Source: Natronococcus sp. CG52
Lineage (GTDB): Archaea; Halobacteriota; Halobacteria; Halobacteriales; Natrialbaceae
Length of the DNA: 64,000 bases
Reading direction: 5' to 3'
NCBI RefSeq assembly: GCF_023913515.1
Contig: NZ_CP099391.1
Coordinates: 124,001 to 188,000, forward strand
Part shown: positions 46,142 through 54,017 of the stretch, in pieces
Layout: every line of letters starts with the position of its first letter
Numbering within the stretch: the stretch's first letter is position 1
Program-made: the position numbers and the translations under genes
The notes under the pieces: model-generated
Told to the model about the DNA's origin: nothing
Database searches by the model: none
The model's input: only the letters and a program-made list of their open reading frames with translations

Positions 46142-47097
46142 GCCGTCGCCGTCCGCTCGAGAATCGATTCCGGCGGCAGTTCGTCGATGAGAACGACCGC
46201 GTCGCCCTCGAGGACGACCTCGTCGGAACCGTCGCGGACGGTCGTTTCGATCCGGTACTTCGAGCGCCCGAGGTCGTCGGTCACCTCGCAGACGGCGGTC
46301 ACGCGGTCGCCGACCGAGATCGGCGCGAGGAAGCTACTCTCCTGGGAGAGATAGATCGTCAGGCCCGGAAGCCGCGCGAGCGCCGCACTGATCAGCCCGT
46401 TCGCGAGGACGCCGTGAACGATCGGTTCCCCGAAGCGCGTCTCGGCGGCGTACTCCGGGTCGAGATGGAGCCGATTCGTGTCGCCGGTTACCTCGGCAAA
46501 GTCCTCGACGTCTTCGGCGGAGAGGTTCTTCGAGAAGGTGGCGACGTCGCCGACCGACACGGTCGATTCGTCTTCGCCGTGGTACTCGAACTCCCAGTCG
46601 TCGCGCTCGTACTGGGTGTCGGTTCGCACCCGGCGCTTCGGTGGCTGGGCGTCGACGCCACCCACGTGGCGAAGGAGGTGCGGGACGAAGTAGGAGAGCT
46701 CCGTGGTCGTGAGAATACCGACGAGTTCGCCGTCCCCGTCGGCTCCGCCCTCGTTCGTTCCGGAACCGTCGTCCGGTTCAGTGACCGGGAGGTGTTCGAG
46801 ACCTGTCGCCCGTAATCGCTCGGCTGCGTCGACGATCGACGCGTCCGCCGCGATCGTTTCGAGCGGACGCGCCATCACGTTGGCGAGTTCGACGCCGCGA
46901 AGATCCTGCCGGTCGCAGAGACAGGTTGCGAAGTCACCCTCGGTGACGATCCCGATCGGCCGGTCGTCGCGGACGACGACGACGGAACTGACGCGATCGT
47001 CTCGCATCAGCGTTGCAGCGTCGGCGACGGTCGCGTCCGGCCGAGCGGTGACGACGTCGGTGACCATGATCTCCGAGACGGGTATCGTGCGGTGCAT
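46138..47097 (-). CDS. CBS-pair and MaoC-dehydratase fusion protein
   Basis: 319 residues. Two CBS motifs cover about 5-130 (ATLMRDDRVSSVVVVRDDRPIGIVTEGDF and ERLRATGLEHLPV), with an acidic loop in the second. A MaoC hot-dog domain covers about 180-305, with the hydratase motif DFAEVTGDTNRLHLDPEYA carrying the catalytic Asp/His and FGEPIVHGVLANGLISAAL. MaoC enzymes hydrate enoyl-CoA; the CBS pair probably binds an adenine nucleotide and gates the activity. Confidence 0.88.
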   Translation of the reverse strand: MHRTIPVSEIMVTDVVTARPDATVADAATLMRDDRVSSVVVVRDDRPIGIVTEGDFATCLCDRQDLRGVELANVMARPLETIAADASIVDAAERLRATGLEHLPVTEPDDGSGTNEGGADGDGELVGILTTTELSYFVPHLLRHVGGVDAQPPKRRVRTDTQYERDDWEFEYHGEDESTVSVGDVATFSKNLSAEDVEDFAEVTGDTNRLHLDPEYAAETRFGEPIVHGVLANGLISAALARLPGLTIYLSQESSFLAPISVGDRVTAVCEVTDDLGRSKYRIETTVRDGSDEVVLEGDAVVLIDELPPESILERTATA

Positions 47098-47173
47098 ACC
47101 GACGACCTACACCGGTCCACCCTATCAACACCGTGCCCTCGTACCGTCGACGCGGCCGGCCGCTCGAGTCGGC

Positions 47174-47587
47174 TCAGGTGTCGACCGGTCTGCCGTCCTC
47201 GGTCGGCGGTGCGATCTGGTCGACGTAGCTCTCGAGATCCGGTTCTTCGACGCGCACTCGAACGGTGATCTCGCCGAGTTCGTCCGGTTCGCCGACCGAG
47301 AAGTTGACCCGGTCCTCGAAGGCTGCCTGTTTCTTCAGCGCAAAGGAGAAGGTGTCGCCCTCGCGGTTGGCGAAGAACTCGCCGCGGGCGGTATCGAGGA
47401 TCTCCTGGCGGTGCAACAGTTCGGAGAAGTGATCAAGCGAGTGGGTCTCACCTCTGATCTCGCCGAACTCCTCCTCGAGTTCGGCGTTGGGGAAGACGTT
47501 CATGACGGCGTCTGCGACGCGGCTCGTCACTTCGGTGTCGTACACTGGTGCCGTGATCTCGACGTCGACGCGGTAGATCTCTGTCAT
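47174..47587 (-). CDS. UPF0201 RNA-binding-domain protein
   Basis: 137 residues from the ATG at 47587, overlapping the stop of the kinase gene (ATGA). IYRVDVEITAPVYDTEVTSRVADAVMNVFPNAELEEEFGEI and the alpha-beta pattern match UPF0201, a fold related to ribosomal L5/L11-type RNA-binding domains. Its coupling to the UPF0200 kinase is conserved in archaea. The function is not established. Confidence 0.85.
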   Translation of the reverse strand: MTEIYRVDVEITAPVYDTEVTSRVADAVMNVFPNAELEEEFGEIRGETHSLDHFSELLHRQEILDTARGEFFANREGDTFSFALKKQAAFEDRVNFSVGEPDELGEITVRVRVEEPDLESYVDQIAPPTEDGRPVDT

Positions 47588-48171
47588 GGCTGTCGTAGCT
47601 CGTTTCCTGCGTTTTCGGCCGCGCGCGACTCGTCTTCGACGATCGCCCGGATCCGCTCGCGGAACGCCTCGAGCGAGTCGGTGTTCTCGACGACGACGTC
47701 GGCGCGGTCCATCGCGTCGTCCATGCCGAAGCCCCGCTCGCGCTCGTCGCGAGCGGCGAGCGCCTCGCCGCCGCCGTCCTCGCTGACGTCGCGGCCGCGG
47801 GCGTCGATGCGCTCGGCCCGAAGCTCGAAGGGGGCCTCGATGCTGACGAGCGTGAACGACTCCTCGAACCGTTCCTCGAAGACGTCGACTTCGACGTCGG
47901 ATCGGATGCCGTCGACCAGCACCGTGTCGTGGTCCTCGAGGCGGTCTTCGATCATCGGGAGCGAGCGCTCGGCGATGGCCGCCGGTCCGTTCTCGTCGCG
48001 CAGCGCCTGGGCGACGCTCCCGTGGTCTTTCGCGGGGTCGAGTCCGCGGTCGGCTGTCTCCTGGCGGACGACGTCGCCCATCGTCACTACGGGGATTCCC
48101 TCCTCGCGTGCGACGGTGGCGGCCTCGCCCTTGCCGCTGCCGGGAAGTCCCACCGTTCCGATGACGTGCAT
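47584..48171 (-). CDS. UPF0200 AAA-family nucleotide kinase-like protein
   Basis: 195 residues. The P-loop GLPGSGKGEAATVAREE (about residues 8-24) and the later VLVDGIRSDVEVDVF and ARDERERGFGMDDAM resemble adenylate-kinase/dephospho-CoA-kinase folds. The family is UPF0200. The start at 48171 places MHVIGTVG at the N-terminus as in relatives. It overlaps the following UPF0201 gene by four bases, so the proteins are made together. Confidence 0.88.
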   Translation of the reverse strand: MHVIGTVGLPGSGKGEAATVAREEGIPVVTMGDVVRQETADRGLDPAKDHGSVAQALRDENGPAAIAERSLPMIEDRLEDHDTVLVDGIRSDVEVDVFEERFEESFTLVSIEAPFELRAERIDARGRDVSEDGGGEALAARDERERGFGMDDAMDRADVVVENTDSLEAFRERIRAIVEDESRAAENAGNELRQP

Positions 48172-48536
48172 CGAGGGAACGTACCGCGGAGACGTGCATA
48201 AGGGCTGTGTTCGTCGCTCGAGAGCGTTCGTTCCGCTAGCCCGTGGATAGCGGCCCGGTTGTCTCTATTGCAACTCATTAGCGATCGATATAGTCGGACC
48301 GCGTCCGGTCGATCTGGCCTCTCGGATGCTAATTATTTCGCGATGTCGACTCGATAACGATACGGAATTCGGACGTCTCCGGTCTTTCAGTGCTTTCAGT
48401 ACCGAAACAACGATCATTTTTGCAACCGTTTACGCGTCCGGATCGAACCGTTGAGAACTCGTCTGAATCCAACCCAATCGTCGAAACCGAGTCGGTCCGT
48501 TATTTACCAGTCTGCCATTGCACCCGAGTGCATACC
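48172..48536. other. 365-bp intergenic region
   Basis: No gene is seen. Several AT-rich patches occur (tgctaattatttcg near 48327) but no repeat or palindrome I can name. The TATA element for the following lipoprotein is at its right end. Confidence 0.55.
48500..48508 (+). promoter_or_regulatory. TATA-like box of the acidic lipoprotein
   Basis: ttatttacc is centred about 33 bases before the ATG at 48537. Confidence 0.5.
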
Positions 48537-48905
48537 ATGACAAAACCATCCCTCGACAGGCGCCGATTCACGAAGGTAGTCGGCGCTGGTGCGGTCGCAG
48601 CTATCGCAGGTTGTATGGACGACGACGAAGAGGAAGACGACGGCCTCGGCGACGAGGAGGAAGACGGAATGGAGGAAGACGACGAGATGGGCGAAGAGGA
48701 CGACGGCATGGGCGAGGACGACGAGGAGGATGACGGCCTCGGCGAGGAAGACAACGAGACGGACGAAGACGGCGGCATGGGCGAAGACGACGAGGAGGAC
48801 GACGGAATGGGCGAGGACGACGAGGAGGATGACGGCCTCGGCGAGGACGACGAAGAAGAAAACGCCAGCATGGACGACGAAGAAGAAGACGACGACGGTC
48901 TCTAA
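48537..48905 (+). CDS. Acidic repeat lipoprotein
   Basis: 122 residues. The leader MTKPSLDRRRFTKVVGAGAV with lipobox cysteine at 26 (IAGCMDDD) is a Tat-lipoprotein signal. Everything after it is low-complexity: Asp/Glu with GM or GL steps in a repeating 10-residue unit of the form GMGEDDEEDD. No folded domain is present. It may be a flexible surface polyanion or ion-binding peptide. I do not know a family. Confidence 0.72.
   Translation: MTKPSLDRRRFTKVVGAGAVAAIAGCMDDDEEEDDGLGDEEEDGMEEDDEMGEEDDGMGEDDEEDDGLGEEDNETDEDGGMGEDDEEDDGMGEDDEEDDGLGEDDEEENASMDDEEEDDDGL
48705..48863 (+). repeat. 30-bp coding repeats in the acidic lipoprotein
   Basis: Units of 30 bases beginning ggcatgggcgaggacgacg are found at 48705-48734, 48774-48803, 48804-48833 and 48834-48863, the last diverged. 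A 39-base spacer separates the first from the rest. Confidence 0.85.
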
Positions 48906-49289
48906 CGCGGCAGACAACGGCTGACGGACTGGGCTGACGTCAGTTTTGGTCACCTTCCTCTTCGGTTCGACCAGTTGGCCGATAGACACTGGCACGTACC
49001 GCGTGCTGGTCTCCGCGCGACGGCTCGAGGGCCGAAATGGGGTGTCACTGACAGCGGGTCGACGCGGTGGTCGCTGCCCGCCTCGCGACGTTCGGGGTCC
49101 TCGGGCCCGACGCACCGCCGGTCGCGTTCAGCTGTTCTTTCGGGTGTAGTCGAGTGCCTCGGGGCGGTCGTCTCGACTTGGTTCGCGACGCGGACTCCCG
49201 TGACTCGGTCGACCTCCTGTTCGCGGTATTGCGGCGCGGCTGGCGGAATTCCAACCGCTTATATCGCTCGATGGACGATTCGTACTCGA
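48906..49289. other. 384-bp region upstream of tRNA-Arg
   Basis: The ORFs are Arg/Ser-rich and look spurious. Only the tRNA promoter at the right end is evident. Confidence 0.55.
49257..49264 (+). promoter_or_regulatory. TATA-like box of tRNA-Arg
   Basis: gcttatat is centred about 29 bases before the first base of the mature tRNA. Confidence 0.6.
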
Positions 49290-49364
49290 GGGCACGTAGC
49301 TCAGTCCGGAAAGAGCGTCGGACTTCTAATCCGACGGTCGTGGGTTCAAATCCCATCGTGCCCG
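49290..49364 (+). tRNA. tRNA-Arg (anticodon TCT)
   Basis: The acceptor arms gggcacg (49290-49296) and cgtgccc (49357-49363) pair fully, with discriminator G at 49364. The D stem is gctc/gagc, the anticodon stem tcgga/tccga with loop cttctaa and anticodon TCT at 49325-49327, and the T stem gtggg/cccat around ttcaaat. There is no intron and CCA is not encoded. TCT reads AGA. Confidence 0.95.
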
Positions 49365-49408
49365 CTGATTCTGTTGCGAGCGAACGCGAGCAACGAATCG
49401 AGGACCGC

Positions 49409-49422
49409 GTGGGATTTGAATC
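49409..49422 (-). repeat. Inverted T-arm-like fragment
   Basis: gtgggatttgaatc is the reverse complement of gattcaaatcccac and matches the tRNA T-arm ggttcaaatcccat at 12 of 14 positions. Confidence 0.5.
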
Positions 49423-49444
49423 AGGGAGTAGCTTCGCTGTGACC

Positions 49445-49468
49445 GTGGTTCAAATCCTATCGTGCCCG
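49445..49468 (+). repeat. Copy of the 3' end of tRNA-Arg
   Basis: A 24-base segment aligns to the last 25 bases of tRNA-Arg (49340-49364) with one deletion and one substitution, ending in the same cgtgcccg. The spacing from the gene is about 80 bases. Confidence 0.8.
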
Positions 49469-49509
49469 TGAACGAGCCACAAAGTGACGAGTGAACCGAC
49501 CGTCTGGCT

Positions 49510-49532
49510 CCGGTTCAAATCCCGCTGTGCCA
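49510..49532 (+). repeat. Second tRNA 3'-end-like fragment
   Basis: It shares ggttcaaatccc with the T-arm and continues to ctgtgcca, unlike the acceptor of tRNA-Arg, so it may come from a different tRNA. Confidence 0.5.
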
Positions 49533-49695
49533 GCTGTTGCGAACGATACAACTGTTGATATCGTAGCTTTTCACCGCGAAATCAATTCTCGAGGGGGCGC
49601 TACCGGTCGGGGGTACCGTCTCCGCCTCTGTCGACGGCCGCATCGGTTCACTGTGCAGGCCGCCGATACAACCCGCTCGAGCCGCTTTTCCAGAT

Positions 49696-50898
49696 ATGAA
49701 CGAGACGGACGTCGAGACGACCGCGTACACCGAAACGATCGCCGACTCGGACACGTTCGCCGAGCAAGCGCGCCGTCGCGCGGCGACCGAGCGGGAGGTC
49801 GTCGAGTGGGCCGTCGACGAACTCGCGTCGGCGATCGCCGAGCAGGAGGTCGATCTCGAACCGCTGCTCGAGTACGGCCGTCGGAGTCGCGAGAGCCTGC
49901 CGGATCGCCACCGCCGGGCCTACGAGGCGATGGCCGAGGAGTTCGACGTCGATCCGGACGTCTACGAAGCGTACGTCTTCGCGTACTCGGAACTCTGTGA
50001 GGAACTGGCCGACGGAGCGGGGCGCACGGAGAAGCATCCGAAGGGATGTACGAACGCGCTCGTTGCGCCGTCGAAGGTCGATTCCGAGTCGGCCGCGGAC
50101 ACCGCCGACGCGCCGGCCGACGGCCCGCTCGTACTCAAAAACCGTGATATCGCGGGTCGAGGTGCCCGGCCGAAGTCGGTCGTCGAACAGCCGCCGATCG
50201 ACGACTACTACGGATTCCTGACCGTCGACACCTGCGGGACGATCTCGGTCTTCAAGGGGGTCAACGACCAGGGGCTGGTCGCGGCGAACACCTACATCGA
50301 CAGCGAGCGAGACGACGTCGATCCCGAGGAGCAGCTTCGAAACGGGACGGTCATCCGCATGCTGCTAGAGGAGTGTGCCACCGTCGAGGAGGCTCGGACG
50401 CTGCTCGAGTCCCGTCCGACGCGCCGGCTGATGGGACAGACGCTGTTTCTCGCCGACGAGGCCGACGCCGTCCTGCTCGAGATCGATCCGGTCGCCGAGC
50501 GGATCGCCGTCGACGACGAGAGTGTCGTGACGCGAACGAATCACTTCGTGCTGTCGGAGTCGACCGAGACGAGGAGTTCGATCAGGCGACGAGAACGGGC
50601 GCTGTCGCTGCTCGAGGGCGACGAGCGGCTCGATCGAGACGACCTGTGGACGTTCGCGCGGGATCACGAGAACGGGCCCGGTGACGACTCGATCTGTCGG
50701 CACCCGGAGCCCGAGACGGACGAACCGCACGCGTTCGGGCAACTGACGACCGCGAGCACGGCCATCTTCGAGGGCGGATCGCCGGAGATCGACGTCGCGA
50801 TGGGCAACCCTTGCGAGACGGAGCGCGAGCGGTGTTCGTTCGCCGACGAGATTCCGACGGCGCTCCGGACCGGCCAGCGGTGGCTCGATCGACGGTAA
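49696..50898 (+). CDS. C45-family autoproteolytic acyltransferase/hydrolase
   Basis: 400 residues. After a helical N-terminal part, Cys118 in HPKGCTNALVAP is the likely self-cleavage site and N-terminal nucleophile of the mature beta chain. LVLKNRDIAG, GLVAANTYID and RTNHFV match the Ntn fold of acyl-CoA:6-aminopenicillanic-acid acyltransferase relatives. The end LTTASTAIFEGGSPEIDVAMGNPC is characteristic. The substrate is unknown; no antibiotic genes are adjacent. Confidence 0.87.
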   Translation: MNETDVETTAYTETIADSDTFAEQARRRAATEREVVEWAVDELASAIAEQEVDLEPLLEYGRRSRESLPDRHRRAYEAMAEEFDVDPDVYEAYVFAYSELCEELADGAGRTEKHPKGCTNALVAPSKVDSESAADTADAPADGPLVLKNRDIAGRGARPKSVVEQPPIDDYYGFLTVDTCGTISVFKGVNDQGLVAANTYIDSERDDVDPEEQLRNGTVIRMLLEECATVEEARTLLESRPTRRLMGQTLFLADEADAVLLEIDPVAERIAVDDESVVTRTNHFVLSESTETRSSIRRRERALSLLEGDERLDRDDLWTFARDHENGPGDDSICRHPEPETDEPHAFGQLTTASTAIFEGGSPEIDVAMGNPCETERERCSFADEIPTALRTGQRWLDRR

Positions 50899-50937
50899 CT
50901 GCCGGCTATCGGCAACGCGTTTCCATAACGCGCAGGA

Positions 50938-52023
50938 TCAGGCTCGAACGCGAGGCCGTTCGAGGTCGGCCTCGAGCCGTCTCGCGGCCTCGAGTCGCAG
51001 GTTCTTCGCGCGGGCTTTCGTGAGCCGCGAGTCGGGCATTCGAGCCGCGAGCGGATCGTACGCCGAGGGGGAGAACCCGAGTTCCTGCAAGTAACGCTGA
51101 ACGCCCGAGTCCTCGAGACCGTCGTGGATCACGGTGTCGGTGACTTCCTCGACGGTTTCGAACGCGGGGAGCGGCATTTCGCCACCGGTGGCGCCGGTCG
51201 ACGCGTCGGTGCCGTCGATAGTGGTGCCGCGGGCGTCGGCGTGCGTGACGATCGACCGAACCGTCTCCGCCAGCTGAAGCACCTGACTCGGCAGGGCCGT
51301 GTCGGGCGAGCGCCACTCGACCGTCGGCATCGCTTTTCGCAGCCGGACCGGCGTCCAGACCGCGTCGTAGGGATCGAACTCGTCGTCGAAGGCGTCCGGA
51401 TCGACGCCGTACTCGAGCGCGCGTTCGCGGAACCCGTTGTAAGCGTCCTCGAGACGCGCTTCCCACTCGGCGACGCTGTCGACGTAGGGCCAGAGCTGAC
51501 CCTGCTCGGGACAGGCCCCGTAACACGAGCGCCGGTAGAGGTACGGGCGTGCACAGTCGTGGATCCGTTCGCCGCGGTAGTGCGACGAACTGTTGACGAG
51601 CGCGAAAGCGGGATCGAGTGCGGTGAGCGTATTGAGCTGGTCGACGACGTTCGACTGCTCGAAGTGAACGTGCGTGCCGGCGCAGACGCGCGCGTCGTCG
51701 AACGTCGGCCCGACGATCCGGCGCTGGAGGTCGGTTCCCCGCTTCTCGCGGTAGGGGATCTCTGCCGGCGAGGCGTGCAACGGCGTCGCCAACGGGACGA
51801 GTCGCTTATCCCGTTCGCGGGCTGCGTCCACGACGGTCCTGATTCGGCCGAGGAACTCCTCGCGGAGTTCGGTCGTCGACGAACACGGGGTTGTCTTGAT
51901 CTCGAGCATCGGCTCGACGAACTCGGGGTCGATCTGCTTCGAGACGTCGAGCAGCGTTTCGGGGGGTACCAGGTCGCCATCGTCGTCGATGACCCAGTAC
52001 TCTACCTCGAGGCTAGTTTTCAT
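50938..52023 (-). CDS. gshA: Glutamate-cysteine ligase, YbdK/GshA type
   Basis: 361 residues from the ATG at 52023 (MKTSLEVEYWVIDDDGDLV); a longer start at 52068 adds fifteen residues. The opening LEVEYWVID, MLEIKTTPCSS, CAGTHVHFEQ and VEWRSPDTALPS motifs match the carboxylate-amine ligase family that includes haloarchaeal GshA. Haloarchaea use gamma-glutamylcysteine as their main thiol, so this probably makes it from glutamate and cysteine. Confidence 0.85.
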   Translation of the reverse strand: MKTSLEVEYWVIDDDGDLVPPETLLDVSKQIDPEFVEPMLEIKTTPCSSTTELREEFLGRIRTVVDAARERDKRLVPLATPLHASPAEIPYREKRGTDLQRRIVGPTFDDARVCAGTHVHFEQSNVVDQLNTLTALDPAFALVNSSSHYRGERIHDCARPYLYRRSCYGACPEQGQLWPYVDSVAEWEARLEDAYNGFRERALEYGVDPDAFDDEFDPYDAVWTPVRLRKAMPTVEWRSPDTALPSQVLQLAETVRSIVTHADARGTTIDGTDASTGATGGEMPLPAFETVEEVTDTVIHDGLEDSGVQRYLQELGFSPSAYDPLAARMPDSRLTKARAKNLRLEAARRLEADLERPRVRA

Positions 52024-52438
52024 GGATGTCTCTGTTGGACTGCGCCTGTCGTATCGGCCCTCGAGCAAGCCGTCACCGGGCCGTTGCTATCAGTCGAGCG
52101 CCGATATCCGAACTCGAACGGTACCGACGAATTCGGTGACAGCGCCCTGTTTTCCGCTTCTGGATTCTGAGCTAGGGAGGTTCTACGTGAAGCGGTTGAG
52201 CCTGCGTGTGAAGGGAAAACGTCGCTCCGAATCCAACGAGATACCGATTCCCGGCGCGTGAGGCTAATTTCCGCGGTATCCGTCTCCGGGCGTCCTCGAG
52301 TTCAGGCCTGTGACGCCACCGGCCGACGCTACGGGAGGCGGTCCCGACCCAGTGTGCGCGGTACGTAGCGATTGCGGCGAGTGGGACGTACTCCGCGCGT
52401 GGATGCAACTTATGCCGTTCAGTCACGTACCACCGATA
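52024..52438. other. 415-bp divergent intergenic region
   Basis: An 84-residue basic ORF on the minus strand (52172-52426) is not convincing. The only element I can name is the TATA-like acttatgcc at 52408-52416 for the cupredoxin gene. Confidence 0.55.
52408..52416 (+). promoter_or_regulatory. TATA-like box of the cupredoxin gene
   Basis: acttatgcc is centred 27 bases before the ATG at 52439, so this ATG is preferred to the ones at 52403 and 52412. Confidence 0.55.
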
Positions 52439-52969
52439 ATGGCTCCGAACGTCGCGGACAGGCGAACGTTCCTGTCGGGTGCGGCTGCGACGGTCGCGAC
52501 CGCGTCCGTCGCCGGCTGTCTACGCGGCGAGGACGAGAGCGACGGAGGCGACGAGTCGGAACCCATCGTGGACGTGGCGGAAACGATCGAGGGAGACACC
52601 AGTCCCGAGGCGTGGCGAGAGGTCGAACGGATCCGTTTCGACGGCTACGTCGGGGGCTGGGTCGGCGTCGAACCGTCACACATCGACCGCGTCGAGAATC
52701 CGACCCTGGTGCTCTTCGAGGGTCGTCCGTACGAGATCACCTGGGAGAACCGGGACAACGTCAAGCACAATCTGGCGATCTACGACGCCGAGGAGCAGCT
52801 CGTCGACGAGTACGCGACCGACGTCGTCGCCGACGTCGGCGGAACTGAAACGCTCGCGTTTACCGCAACCGATGAGATGGAAACCTACATCTGCGAGCAC
52901 CAGCCGGCGATCCAGCTCGGCGACATCGAGATCGTCGACGACGCAGACGCGTCGATACGCAACACGTAG
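52439..52969 (+). CDS. Tat-lipoprotein with cupredoxin-like domain
   Basis: 176 residues. The Tat signal RRTFLSGAAATVATASVAGC has its lipobox cysteine at 27. A beta-rich domain from about 65 to 170 carries His110 (NVKHNLAIYD), Cys152 and His154 (YICEHQP), placed like type 1 copper ligands. However, Cys and His are separated by one residue instead of the usual two or more, and Gln replaces the axial Met. It may be an electron carrier at the outer membrane face. Confidence 0.75.
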   Translation: MAPNVADRRTFLSGAAATVATASVAGCLRGEDESDGGDESEPIVDVAETIEGDTSPEAWREVERIRFDGYVGGWVGVEPSHIDRVENPTLVLFEGRPYEITWENRDNVKHNLAIYDAEEQLVDEYATDVVADVGGTETLAFTATDEMETYICEHQPAIQLGDIEIVDDADASIRNT

Positions 52970-53275
52970 CGCCGAGAACGGGTGGTATCGATCGTCTCCG
53001 TCCGGGTTCGCGACTGGTGGGTAACGACGTTCAGGCGGCTGCTATCGTAAGGAGCGTTCGTCGAGTCTGACGTCTCGAGTCCCGGCGATCTCGAGGTCAC
53101 CGTCGGAGCGAAGCTCCGACGAGCCTCCGCTCGCGTCGCTCGCGGAGACGCCGTCGACGCGATCGTCTCCCTCGCGAGCGATCTCCCGGAGCGCGCGGGG
53201 GAAGTCGCTGGCGGTCGAGGGGAAGGTGAGTAACACGCAGCGAGTCGTCCCGTTCGAGAGGACTGACGGCCCCAC
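52970..53275. other. 306-bp region with a doubtful ORF and a stem-loop
   Basis: A 77-residue minus-strand ORF (53042-53275) has a plausible G/C third-position bias but no recognisable family, and contains a 9-bp stem with a gaa loop at 53101-53121. I would treat it as a possible hypothetical gene or gene remnant. Confidence 0.35.
53101..53121. repeat. 9-bp stem with 3-base loop
   Basis: cgtcggagc, gaa, gctccgacg is perfect. On the opposite strand the loop reads ttc, as in the stems near 10264 and 53773. Confidence 0.7.
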
Positions 53276-53689
53276 TCAGCGGACGACGGTAACCGGGACC
53301 GGCGCCCGACGGACGATCTTCTCGGCGACGCTGCCGAGCAGGACGCGGGAGACGCCTTCTCGTCCGTGGCTCCCGATCACGATGTGGTCGACGTCGTGCT
53401 CCTCGGCGAACGTCACGACCTCACGTTCGGGCTTGCCGACGGCGGTCTCCGTCCGGAATTCGACGTCGTCGGTATCGAGTACCGCCGTGGCGTCTTCGAG
53501 TTCCGTCGAGGCCTCCTCCTCTCGGTCCTGGAGCGCTTCCTTCACGAGATTGATGCCGGCTTCGGTAGAGCCGTCCGCCGCTTCGACGACGCGCAACAGG
53601 ATGATCTCCTCGTCGGCGTGGGACGAAAACGCGTACTCTACCGCCTTCTGTGCCGGCGCCGAACCGTCGTACGCGACGAGCACTGCCAT
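53276..53689 (-). CDS. Universal stress protein (UspA family)
   Basis: 137 residues. VLVAYDGSAPAQKAVEYA at the N-terminus and the ATP-binding GSHGREGVSRVLLGSVAEKIVRRAPVPVTVV (G-2x-G-9x-G-S) at the C-terminus define an ATP-binding Usp of single-domain length. The role is general stress tolerance; the partner is unknown. The gene is followed on its upstream side by the stem-loop cluster at 53773-53930. Confidence 0.93.
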   Translation of the reverse strand: MAVLVAYDGSAPAQKAVEYAFSSHADEEIILLRVVEAADGSTEAGINLVKEALQDREEEASTELEDATAVLDTDDVEFRTETAVGKPEREVVTFAEEHDVDHIVIGSHGREGVSRVLLGSVAEKIVRRAPVPVTVVR

Positions 53690-54017
53690 GCGTCCGCTAG
53701 TCGTTCCGGGATCATAAACACCGAACTTTTTCCGCTCGGGTGGCTCGCTCCGCTCGCCACCACTCTCTGCTCACGGGCACTTCGTGCCCGTTCGCACGGC
53801 TCGCGGGACCATCGGTCCCGCGCTGGGCGCAAAAACATCCTCAGAAATCTTCGATTTCTGACGGGCCCGCAAGCGCGCAGCGCTTGCGGACTTCGATGAA
53901 AAAGGCCGCGACTCGCTCCGTTCGTCGCGGATGCTATTCTTCACGGCTCGCGTTGCACGCTACTTGCACGCTATTCCGATCCACGGTTCGAAACGAACGA
54001 CGTGAGTGAGAACCGCG
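53690..54017. repeat. 328-bp region with a cluster of perfect short stem-loops
   Basis: There is no gene. Four perfect stems with three-base loops follow each other: 53773-53791 (8 bp, loop ttc), 53802-53822 (9 bp, loop atc), 53841-53861 (9 bp, loop ttc) and 53867-53889 (10 bp, loop gca). A fifth, 7 bp with an 11-base loop, is at 53906-53930. All have different sequences. Confidence 0.85.

Larger units (their letters stand above)
49365..49695. other. 331-bp region with tRNA-derived fragments
   Basis: The region between tRNA-Arg and the acyltransferase has no gene. Its content is the three tRNA-like fragments listed separately; the last 160 bases show nothing notable. Confidence 0.6.

Noticed and set aside
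48975-49442. ORF through the tRNA gene
   Set aside because: It reads across tRNA-Arg and has no family features.
52172-52426. 84-residue minus-strand ORF
   Set aside because: Basic and His/Arg-rich, without the acidic bias of haloarchaeal proteins.
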